Origin: Catenovulum agarivorans YM01
GTDB lineage: Bacteria; Pseudomonadota; Gammaproteobacteria; Enterobacterales; Alteromonadaceae
Length of the DNA: 64,000 nt
Assembly: GCF_000281085.1 (NCBI RefSeq)
Contig: NZ_JH767528.1
Location: forward strand, 124,001 to 188,000
Reading direction: 5' to 3'
Shown: piece after piece, positions 1 to 7,319 of the stretch
Layout: each line of letters begins with the position of its first letter
How positions within the stretch are numbered: position 1 is the stretch's first letter
The notes under the pieces: model-generated
The model's database searches: none
Seen by the model: the letters and a program-made list of their open reading frames with translations, nothing else
What the model was told of the DNA's origin: nothing
Made by a program: the position numbers and the translations under genes

Positions 1-49
1 GTGCAAAGGCAACTGCTTTACTCAATTGCCTAATAGTATTATTTTTCAT
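1..49 (-). CDS. 5' end of a truncated gene, product unknown
   Basis: An ATG at 49 (minus strand) is preceded at 5 nt by a good Shine-Dalgarno sequence, AGGTGG (55-60). The reading frame is open to the window edge for 16 codons, starting MKNNTIRQLSKAVAFA. A short basic start followed by small hydrophobic residues looks like the beginning of a signal peptide, as in TonB-dependent receptors or secreted enzymes, but too little is present to assign a family. A 14-bp perfect palindrome lies about 235 bp upstream (284-297), which could be its operator. Confidence 0.5.
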   Translation of the reverse strand, partial: MKNNTIRQLSKAVAFA

Positions 50-557
50 ATAATCCACCTTGTGATTGATAGTTCATCATCGCCTGGCGGGTGGTCCACA
101 GGTACCAGCTGTGTTCCTTAGTACCTGCCAGTATCAAACCTCAATTCCGTATAACCATCCAAAATTGAATGTTATTTTCAGTTTGATGTGCGAGTCGTGT
201 GTAGTTCCGCCGCGGTTGTTATCTTCAAAGCCAAGCGACTGATTTAACGGTTTTTATCGCTCAAATGGCTTTTTTAACAGTTGTGCTACCGGTAGCAAAA
301 CAAATTTATAATAATCAGCTTATTTTTATTTGTAAATCAAATGTTTCAATAATGTTTTAAGCTTAAAGCTTTAAGATGGGATAGACACTGGCTGAAAAAA
401 TTTTTAGTTATTTTTAATGAATTTAGTTCAGAAGTTTGACTGGCAGCCAATTGTGGATGCGAGGGTTAGCTTGTTTCAGCAATAAACTATAACAAAATCA
501 AGGCTGATTGTTGTTCAATAGCTATTGCTGTAGGTAAATGTCTAAATATTTGGCATG
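50..557. other. gene-free stretch upstream of the truncated gene
   Basis: No open frame with a plausible start was found here. The stretch holds the ribosome binding site of the leftward truncated gene, an imperfect hairpin around 100-125 (CAGGTAC paired with GTACCTG), the palindrome TGCTACCGGTAGCA at 284-297, and AT-rich sequence. It presumably carries the promoter of the leftward gene and the 3' end of the SemiSWEET transcript. Confidence 0.4.
284..297. promoter_or_regulatory. 14-bp perfect palindrome, LacI-type operator candidate
   Basis: TGCTACCGGTAGCA is a perfect inverted repeat with a central CG. That form is typical of operators of LacI/GalR-family repressors. It lies upstream of the leftward truncated gene at 1-49. 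A LacI-family repressor is encoded at 13706-14710, but no second copy of the palindrome was seen near the other galactan genes, so the link between the two is a guess. Confidence 0.45.
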
Positions 558-872
558 TTAAACTCGACAAGCATTATTGCTTTTGTCTAACTTTTGGCTT
601 TTTGCTTGTTGTGAGAAAAACTCATTGTAAATTTTAATCGCCAAAATAGTTGCCGATAATAACAAGGTGATCATGTTTGCAACTATCATTGCTTTATCTT
701 GTTGCGCTAAACCATAAACAAGCCAGCCAGCAACACCTAAAGTAAAAATGCTATACATAGCTAATGAAAGTGAGGCGGTATCACGTGTTTTGATCACTTG
801 GATCGCTTGTGGAAGAAAGGAAAAAGTGGTTAAAAACGCAGATGCAAAACCTAAAATTTCTACATTTGTCAT
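558..872 (-). CDS. SemiSWEET-type sugar transporter (PQ-loop)
   Basis: The 104-residue protein has three predicted membrane segments (about residues 5-25, 40-57 and 63-82), the size and topology of a single triple-helix bundle of the SemiSWEET family. A proline-glutamine pair (FLPQAIQV, about residues 20-27) in the first helix is the PQ-loop signature. SemiSWEETs dimerise in the inner membrane and allow diffusion of mono- or disaccharides. Its place beside galactan genes suggests a role in sugar uptake or release, but the substrate cannot be read from sequence. It is transcribed away from the AraC gene. Confidence 0.8.
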   Translation of the reverse strand: MTNVEILGFASAFLTTFSFLPQAIQVIKTRDTASLSLAMYSIFTLGVAGWLVYGLAQQDKAMIVANMITLLLSATILAIKIYNEFFSQQAKSQKLDKSNNACRV

Positions 873-1115
873 AATGTTTCCTCTGTTTTAAAAAGTTATT
901 TAAGCCAATAAATATAAAGGTTTATTGGAATTTTGTGCCTCAACGTATTCGCGAGTATGCCTATAGTGGATAAATACAGTTTACGTAAGCTTGAAGCCAA
1001 CGTATTTCTGTTACTTCGATGGAGAAAATTATCGCGCAGCTATTGTATTTTTGTTATGCAATAATCTATCTTGTTTTTATCCAAAACTATCATTGTCTAA
1101 AAATGAGGCAGTTAA

Positions 1116-1955
1116 ATGATTGGCTGTGACATTGAAGAAATATTAGAAATTAGCCCAGAATGTGATGAAAGGTTTATTGATCAACAAGCTGTGCCTGAGT
1201 TAGCTGAACTCAACATTGGGGTATCGGGTGTATCTACTTTGCAAGACTATTACAAAGTTGGGCGCAAATCGCCTATGCATCACGCCTTATTGTTTAGCGT
1301 AGCAGGAGAGATAGAAGTAACAACAGAGCAGGGGGTATACAAAGTTGGTCATGGCCAATTAATTTATTTCCCCGCCGGTAAACCTTTTTTAATGCAGCTT
1401 AAAACGACACAATGGCGCAAAGTATGGTTTGAGTTAGATGATATTCCAAAGTGGCGCAAACGTTTGGCTGAGCAACCTTTGGTTGTTGATTGTCGGCAAA
1501 CTCATCAGCTTTATCATTTACTCAGTTTGTTGTATTACGAAAAATCAGCAGAGCTCAGGCAACCTCTGATTAAACAACTCAATGGTTATATAAAACAGTC
1601 GTTAAACGTTAAACAGCATATCAATGTAGAAGAGCAACGGCTCAATCAAGTGATAGATCAAATGGAAGCTAAATTGCATTTTCCGTGGACGGTAGATGAT
1701 ATGGCGAAGCTAGCCAAGTATTCAGCGCCGCATTTACATAGGTTGTTTCAACAGCAGTTTGCAAGATCGCCTTTGCAACAATTGATTGAAATGCGCATGC
1801 AAAGAGCCAAATATTTATTGGCAAACACTAACTGGAGTATTGAGCAAATTGCCGAGCAAGTGGGTTATGCCGATGTGTTTAATTTTGCCAAACGCTTTAA
1901 AAAGTCCGTGGATTTAGCACCGGGACAGTATCGAAAAAGTAAAAAAAACGAGTGA
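1116..1955 (+). CDS. AraC-family transcriptional regulator
   Basis: The 279-residue protein has an N-terminal cupin-like sensing domain (about residues 35-115, with a YFPAGKP turn) and a C-terminal pair of helix-turn-helix motifs (about 180-275). The second ends in the family signature GYADVFNFAKRFKK followed by PGQYRK. The layout is that of sugar-responsive AraC activators. It is convergent with the GH53 galactanase gene and close to a SemiSWEET gene, so it probably controls the galactan genes; this is inference from position. The effector could be galactose, arabinose or a galacto-oligosaccharide. The family is certain, the target is not. Confidence 0.88.
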   Translation: MIGCDIEEILEISPECDERFIDQQAVPELAELNIGVSGVSTLQDYYKVGRKSPMHHALLFSVAGEIEVTTEQGVYKVGHGQLIYFPAGKPFLMQLKTTQWRKVWFELDDIPKWRKRLAEQPLVVDCRQTHQLYHLLSLLYYEKSAELRQPLIKQLNGYIKQSLNVKQHINVEEQRLNQVIDQMEAKLHFPWTVDDMAKLAKYSAPHLHRLFQQQFARSPLQQLIEMRMQRAKYLLANTNWSIEQIAEQVGYADVFNFAKRFKKSVDLAPGQYRKSKKNE

Positions 1956-1978
1956 CCTGATAGCGGTCAGAGTCACTC
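1950..1978 (+). terminator. hairpin at the 3' end of the AraC gene
   Basis: The arms GAGTGAC-CTGA (1950-1960) and TCAG-A-GTCACTC (1967-1978) form an 11-bp stem with one bulge and a 6-nt loop. It overlaps the stop codon of the AraC gene. No T-run follows directly. A second short hairpin (GAGGA/TCCTC) lies at about 1986-2000 and a third pairs TTCAGGCG (2063-2070) with CGCCTGAA (2101-2108). Together they separate two convergent genes. Confidence 0.45.
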
Positions 1979-2136
1979 ATAAATGGGAGGACACTCCTCA
2001 TTTTGTCATTTTGCGCAAACATTTGAGGATTGTTATTGTTAGTCGGGCTTTTCACCCAAGTGTTCAGGCGCGCTCCCCGTTTTAGCCCATGTGTGTGGCA
2101 CGCCTGAATTCGGTTTGTGAAGGTTAATAAAGGTGT

Positions 2137-3942
2137 TTATAAACCTTCACAGCTTGCCCATTTAAAGGCAAAAGTGTTGTAGCCACTGCCAACGATAAAT
2201 TGGCGATCTACACCCCACATCAAAGCACATTCACTCGGCACAGACTCTCTGTCGGCCCAGTCGCTGCCACTTAAGAAGTAATATGCGCCTTCAGTACCCT
2301 CAGCAATATTAGTGGTAAATGAATAGATGTTGTTACCTTCATCCATCATAGAAACAATTTGCCAGTCGTTGCCATTACCAAGTTGGCCTGTGATATAGGC
2401 TGGTGTTGCTGGTGCACCATTCATATCAACGCGGAAAGTTACGTTACCAATATCTGAATGGTCGGTTGGATCTTTAATTTCATCACAACTCGCCCATTGA
2501 TAGGCAAAAACATTTTCGCCGGTTGTCACTGTGTATTGGCGGTCGTTACCCCACATCAAAGCACATTCACTTGGCACAGTTTCACGGCTTGCCCAGTCAT
2601 TCGCCGACAAGAAGAAGTAACCGCCTGTTTCACCTGCCGCTATGTTGGTAGTGTAACTATAAATGCCGTTTCCTTCGTCTGTCATTGCCAATATCTGCCA
2701 GCTCGAATCACCTGAGAAACTACCGGTAATATAAGGTGTACCTGAGGTGCCGCTGTTATTCATGTCTACTTTAAAAGTAACAGTTTGACCACCGTGACCT
2801 GTATCGGGCAATGAACCATCACCATAAGTTTGTTGTAAAAACTCAACACCGCCGTTCGGAATTAAATTGTTATTAAAGTCGAAGAAAGTTGCATTATCCC
2901 AGTGTGAACCTGTACCCCATTGAGTTTGACAACCTGTGCTCACCCAAGCTGGCTCCCAATAAAGTGTGCCGTAACCACCGCGGTTATAAACTTCATTGGC
3001 TAAATCGACTAAAAAGTCACGTTGGTTGGCGATAGAGGGGGCACCATAACCTGGTGGTAAAATGGTCATCATATTTGGCGCTGTGTCATTGTTGTCGCTG
3101 GTCCAAGGTGAGCCTACTTCAACAATCATTACTTCTTTGCCGTAATTGCTTTTTAAGTTGGCAACTATGTCACCAATTTGGCTGACTGTACCAGCATGCC
3201 ATTCAGGATAAAATGACAAGCCGATAATATCGTAGTCTTGAATACCGCCATCTCGCACACCGCTGTACCACCACTCACCATTGTTCGGATCGGCAATATG
3301 TAAAATGGTTTTTGGTTTGATACTCGACTGCTGAGCTGCGTCGTTTACTGCTTGTAAACCTGCATTTAATAACTGAGCTTGGCGATTAAAATCAACTGGG
3401 TAAAGGTCGGCACCTTCGTCACTTAAAATATTACCGTTGGTTTCGTTACCTACTTGCACTAATTCTGGCATTAAGCCCATATTGTTTAAGTCGGTTAGGG
3501 TTTGATAAGTGTAGTTGTATAGTTCAGCTGCCAGTGCATCAGTGTCATTAATTAAATGATGCCATGCCGCTGGAATAACCTGTTCACCTGGATCTGTCCA
3601 GTTATCAGAGTAGTGAAAGTCCAACATAACGCGCATGCCAGCCGCTTTTGTGCGTTGAATAGTAGCTACTACATCTTGGTAACCAGAATAGCTGCTTGGT
3701 AATGCTGAACGCGCAGTTGGATCGTGCCATAAGCGCACTCGAACCACGTTTGCTCCTTGGTCGGAAAAAATTTCGAATGGGTCTTTCGCTTGACCATTTT
3801 CATAATATGTTGCGCCGCAATCTTCCATTTCATTGACATAAGATAAATCAACACCTTTGTAATAAGCATTGGCACTGCCAGCTGCAACCAAGCTAGCTGC
3901 AACAATGGATTGAGTTAACTGCTTAAAGGTTAGTTTCATCAT
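2137..3942 (-). CDS. secreted GH53 endo-beta-1,4-galactanase with two C-terminal modules
   Basis: The 601-residue protein starts with a Sec signal peptide (cleavage near SANA-YY, residue 26). A GH53 catalytic domain spans about 27-375. The acid/base is E167 in VGNETNG and the nucleophile is E275 in IVEVGSPW. GH53 enzymes cut beta-1,4-galactan, the side chain of pectic rhamnogalacturonan I. After a short linker, two tandem copies of a module of about 100 residues (about 384-490 and 497-601) share ITGSFSG/ITGQLGN, DEGNxIYS, PSECALMWG and FAxxWASC; they look like carbohydrate-binding beta-sandwiches but I could not name the family. It is divergent from the TonB receptor gene across a gap rich in GGGTAA repeats. 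Start codon choice (ATG at 3942 or 3939) is open. Confidence 0.93.
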   Translation of the reverse strand: MMKLTFKQLTQSIVAASLVAAGSANAYYKGVDLSYVNEMEDCGATYYENGQAKDPFEIFSDQGANVVRVRLWHDPTARSALPSSYSGYQDVVATIQRTKAAGMRVMLDFHYSDNWTDPGEQVIPAAWHHLINDTDALAAELYNYTYQTLTDLNNMGLMPELVQVGNETNGNILSDEGADLYPVDFNRQAQLLNAGLQAVNDAAQQSSIKPKTILHIADPNNGEWWYSGVRDGGIQDYDIIGLSFYPEWHAGTVSQIGDIVANLKSNYGKEVMIVEVGSPWTSDNNDTAPNMMTILPPGYGAPSIANQRDFLVDLANEVYNRGGYGTLYWEPAWVSTGCQTQWGTGSHWDNATFFDFNNNLIPNGGVEFLQQTYGDGSLPDTGHGGQTVTFKVDMNNSGTSGTPYITGSFSGDSSWQILAMTDEGNGIYSYTTNIAAGETGGYFFLSANDWASRETVPSECALMWGNDRQYTVTTGENVFAYQWASCDEIKDPTDHSDIGNVTFRVDMNGAPATPAYITGQLGNGNDWQIVSMMDEGNNIYSFTTNIAEGTEGAYYFLSGSDWADRESVPSECALMWGVDRQFIVGSGYNTFAFKWASCEGL

Positions 3943-4020
3943 TCACCCCGTTTTGTTGTGTGTGTTTTTGTTAATGCTTGGTTAATATTTTATCTTTTGG
4001 GAAATGGTTTTCAATAGTTT

Positions 4021-4303
4021 GGGTAAAATTACCTATTGTTGGGTGTGGTAAGTATCTGTTTCATTGCATTATTTTTTTCATGTCGTTAACAAAGGTAACA
4101 AGGTATTTACCCTGAATGCAGTAATTTAATTGGTTGGTTAGCTATATATTTAGCGAGTTAGCGCAGTGTTTGCCGAAGGATTTACAGTTTATTTGCCTTT
4201 TTATTTTTGGTGTACATAAAGCTTACTTTGTTATTTTCAATAAAATCATTGGCTTACATTTTTTCTTGTGCTTTAGGGTAAATAATTACCCTTAAGTGGG
4301 TAA
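4021..4303. repeat. cluster of GGGTAA inverted repeats (operator candidates)
   Basis: GGGTAA-AA-TTACCT is at 4021-4034. AGGTAAC (4093-4099) and GGTATTTACCC (4102-4112) follow. The best site is AGGGTAA-ATAA-TTACCCT at 4275-4292, with 7-bp perfect arms, and a further half site GGGTAA is at 4298-4303. The repeated use of one half site in both orientations within a divergent regulatory gap suggests binding of a dimeric regulator, perhaps the AraC or LacI protein encoded nearby. Confidence 0.5.
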
Positions 4304-4462
4304 AATAATGAAAATTTTAATTGAGTTTTGTTCGTTTAATGGGTATAAATATTAACCAGTTGCACGATGTTTGTAATTTTAATGTTAAAAAATTCAAATG
4401 GGGCAACCTTATAAACTTTAATTGTTAGCAACATATTACAAGTAACAGCTCGAAGGAGAGCG

Positions 4463-4468
4463 ATGTAA
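4463..4468 (+). promoter_or_regulatory. start-stop codon pair ahead of the receptor gene
   Basis: The sequence ATGTAA sits 4 nt after GGAG (4455-4458), which is a workable ribosome binding distance. The true receptor start ATG at 4470 is 11 nt from the same GGAG and overlaps the minimal open frame by position. A ribosome starting at 4463 would stop at once. Confidence 0.35.
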
Positions 4469-4469
4469 C

Positions 4470-7244
4470 ATGAACACACGAATCAAACACAGCGCAATTG
4501 CATTGGCAATTACCCAAGCTCTATTAATCAGCAATAATGTTCAAGCGGAAGAAGCACAAAACTCAGCAGCGGAAGAAGAAATAGAAACAATACAAATCCG
4601 TGGTTTTGGCTCTGCTTTAGGCCAAGCTTTACGTGAAAAACGTTTTTCACCAGCCACAGTTGAAATTGTTTCTTCAGACGATTTAGGTACATTACCTGAC
4701 GTATCTATCACAGATTCACTCGTCCGCTTACCGGGCATAGCAGCGTCACGAGACCGTGGTAATGCAAGCCGTATTTCGATTCGTGGTATGGGTCCTCGTT
4801 TAAATGTTGCAACTATGAACAACCGCGAGATTGTATCTGCGGAGCCTAGCCGTGATGTTCGTTTTGAACAATTTCCAGCAGAATTAATTGATTCAGTTGA
4901 AGTGTACAAAAGCCCGTTGGCAAGCAAAGCTGAAGGTGGTATCTCAGGCCTTGTTAATATGAACTTTGTTAGCCCATTGTCAAAAGACAAACGTATGGTT
5001 AACTTCGGTGCAAGTTATATGTACAACGAGTTGGCGGATGATCTGCCAAACGCTGATGGTCATGGTATGAAAGCTAACTTCAGCATTGTTGACCAAGTTT
5101 CGGACAAGTTTGGTTATGCCATTGGCTTGACTTATCAAGACCAGCCGTCATTAGAAAAAGGCATTCAATCTTGGGATTACAATAATGGTCCAAACCGAGG
5201 TGACATGAATGACAATGGTAAAATAGAAGATGCTCCATGGGGCGTAATGGCTAAGAGCAAGCGCGGTACTAACGAACGTACTGGTGGTTTGGTAATTTTA
5301 GAGTATAAACCAACTGACGCTCTTACCATTAAAAGTGATATTTTTTATTCGCAGTTTGATATTCAGGAGTTAGATGATCAACAAGGCCCTAATAACTTAG
5401 GTAACTGGGGGGAACCTGGTGTTGAGCAAGGTTGGGCTTATGATAGTTACCATAATACAGGTGTAGCTCCAATTATTGTTGACAGTGCTGATGGCTCTGA
5501 GCAGGTTGTTGCTGGCTTGCAAGAATGGGGTGGCATTCAAATGTCAGTTCCTAAGTGGTTCCAGAAAAATGAAATGTTGAGCACAGGTTTAAATGTTAAG
5601 TATGTAGGCGATGAATGGACGACTAAATTAGATGTTGGTTTTTCAGAAGCCAGTATTGAATCTGCATGGATTAATATTCAACCGATAGCGACAGGAGATT
5701 ACCTAGTCGGTTTCAGCACTATTGGTGGTACGGCTGTGCCATTGCGAGTCGGTTCGGTTAACTCAGCGGAAAATATTGTTCTTGGCACAGACTGGGCGAG
5801 CGCGTCTATGACAGGCGATGATCAGCGTGAACTGACCGATGAAATGGCAAATATCAATCTTGATTTCCAGAGAGACTTAGATTTAGGCGTATTGAGCAGC
5901 GTTTCGTTTGGTATGCGAGTGACCGACAGAACCAAAGAAAATATCCAGTTAAATGACTGGGAAAAATTTGCAATCGCAGATCATGGTTTGACTGATATCG
6001 GTGAAATATACCCTCTAGGCGACGAATACAAATTTGACGCTTCTGTTTTTGCAGGAGATCCAGCTTGGAATGCATTAGTTGAAAAATATCAAATTACAGA
6101 CGCGGATTTAGCCCCTCATTTATATACCTTTAAAGACTGGGATATGGTTGCTGAAAAAGCATTTGGTGGTATTGAACCAAGTTCTACTGAGATCAATACT
6201 CTAGCGTCTTGGGAGCTAAAAGAAAAGAACTCCGCCGCATATGTTCAATTTGATATGGTAGGTGATATCGCAGGTATCCCGTTCTCGGGTAACTTTGGCA
6301 TTCGCTACGCTAAAACAGAAGTTGAATCTATAGGTCATGAACAAAAGAGTAATGGCTGGGTACAAGATGCAAACGGCGAGTGGTACGAAGAAATAGTTGT
6401 TGCACCTGTAACTGTGGAACATGAATATGATGAGATTTTACCTTCATTTAATATGGTATTGAACATTACAGAAGACTCGCAAATCCGTATTGGCGCGGCA
6501 CGCACAATGGCTCGTCCACCATTACTTGAAATGCGTACAGGCTTTAACTTTAACGACCAAGCAACACCAAGAACAGCAAGTGGTGGTAATCCTAAGTTAG
6601 ACCCGTATGTAGCTAATCAATTTGATATCGGCTATGAATATTATTGGGGAGCAAGCTCAGCAGCTTCTGTAAACTTGTTCTTTAAAGATTTAGAGTCGCA
6701 CATAGGTTTGACTGATTCTACGTTAAGTTTTGACGGCCAGGATTATCAGTTTACTGGTACCATCAATGGTGATGGTGGTGTGATCCAAGGTTTAGAGGTT
6801 TTATATCAACAGGCGTTTGACATGTTGCCAGAGCCGTTTGATGGTTTAGGTGTTTACGCTAACTACTCTTATACAGATAGTGATGTAAAAGAGTTTAAGC
6901 CGTTCAACAATCCTTATAATCTAGGTGGTTTGTCTGAGCACATTGGTAGCTTTACATTGTGGTATGACAAAAACGGTTTTGATGCTCGTGTATCTTTAAA
7001 TTATCGAAGTGAATACACAGGTATCAACAGCTGGAAACCACAAGATGTAAACCTTAATTCTTCAGAAACAACTGCAGATGCAAGTATTGGTTATTACGTG
7101 ACTGATAATTTAAAAGTTACATTGCAAGGCCAAAACTTGACGAATGAAAGATCGCAAAACTATTGGGATAACGATTATTCTAAACCTGCATATAATGTTG
7201 AGTGGGGTCGTCGTTTCTTAGTTGGTTTCACTTACTCAATGTAA
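4470..7244 (+). CDS. TonB-dependent receptor for oligosaccharides
   Basis: The 924-residue protein has a signal peptide (to about residue 26, NVQA-EE), a TonB-box-like segment (ETIQIRGF, about 39-46), a plug domain (about 60-165, with PGIAASRDRGNASRISIRG as the plug core) and a C-terminal 22-strand barrel ending in an aromatic strand (FLVGFTYSM). The plug matches the long proteobacterial receptors tied to complex carbohydrate uptake rather than siderophore receptors. It sits between the galactanase and the GH2 beta-galactosidase genes, so it most likely imports galacto-oligosaccharides into the periplasm. The GH2 gene follows after 75 bp and a hairpin, and may be in the same transcript. Confidence 0.9.
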   Translation: MNTRIKHSAIALAITQALLISNNVQAEEAQNSAAEEEIETIQIRGFGSALGQALREKRFSPATVEIVSSDDLGTLPDVSITDSLVRLPGIAASRDRGNASRISIRGMGPRLNVATMNNREIVSAEPSRDVRFEQFPAELIDSVEVYKSPLASKAEGGISGLVNMNFVSPLSKDKRMVNFGASYMYNELADDLPNADGHGMKANFSIVDQVSDKFGYAIGLTYQDQPSLEKGIQSWDYNNGPNRGDMNDNGKIEDAPWGVMAKSKRGTNERTGGLVILEYKPTDALTIKSDIFYSQFDIQELDDQQGPNNLGNWGEPGVEQGWAYDSYHNTGVAPIIVDSADGSEQVVAGLQEWGGIQMSVPKWFQKNEMLSTGLNVKYVGDEWTTKLDVGFSEASIESAWINIQPIATGDYLVGFSTIGGTAVPLRVGSVNSAENIVLGTDWASASMTGDDQRELTDEMANINLDFQRDLDLGVLSSVSFGMRVTDRTKENIQLNDWEKFAIADHGLTDIGEIYPLGDEYKFDASVFAGDPAWNALVEKYQITDADLAPHLYTFKDWDMVAEKAFGGIEPSSTEINTLASWELKEKNSAAYVQFDMVGDIAGIPFSGNFGIRYAKTEVESIGHEQKSNGWVQDANGEWYEEIVVAPVTVEHEYDEILPSFNMVLNITEDSQIRIGAARTMARPPLLEMRTGFNFNDQATPRTASGGNPKLDPYVANQFDIGYEYYWGASSAASVNLFFKDLESHIGLTDSTLSFDGQDYQFTGTINGDGGVIQGLEVLYQQAFDMLPEPFDGLGVYANYSYTDSDVKEFKPFNNPYNLGGLSEHIGSFTLWYDKNGFDARVSLNYRSEYTGINSWKPQDVNLNSSETTADASIGYYVTDNLKVTLQGQNLTNERSQNYWDNDYSKPAYNVEWGRRFLVGFTYSM

Positions 7245-7254
7245 TTACCCTTTA

Positions 7255-7277
7255 GATTGCCCGTTTTTCGGGCAATC
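7255..7277 (+). terminator. intercistronic hairpin without T-run
   Basis: GATTGCCCG (7255-7263) and CGGGCAATC (7269-7277) form a 9-bp perfect stem around a TTTTT loop. No T-run follows, so it may be a weak terminator or an mRNA-stabilising structure between the receptor and GH2 genes rather than a full stop. Confidence 0.5.
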
Positions 7278-7319
7278 GACTATTCTTTACTAGCACATTA
7301 ATTTTTTGAGGTTTTTTTC

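Larger units (their letters stand above)
3943..4469. promoter_or_regulatory. divergent promoter region of galactanase and TonB receptor
   Basis: This 527-bp gap holds no gene. It is AT-rich and carries a set of GGGTAA-containing inverted repeats on both sides, so it must contain the promoters of both divergent genes. No convincing -35/-10 pair could be fixed by eye. The ribosome binding site GGAG of the receptor gene lies at 4455-4458. Confidence 0.5.

Noticed and set aside
7255-7277. Full intrinsic terminator after the galactan receptor gene
   Set aside because: The stem is good but no T-run follows, so complete termination is unlikely.
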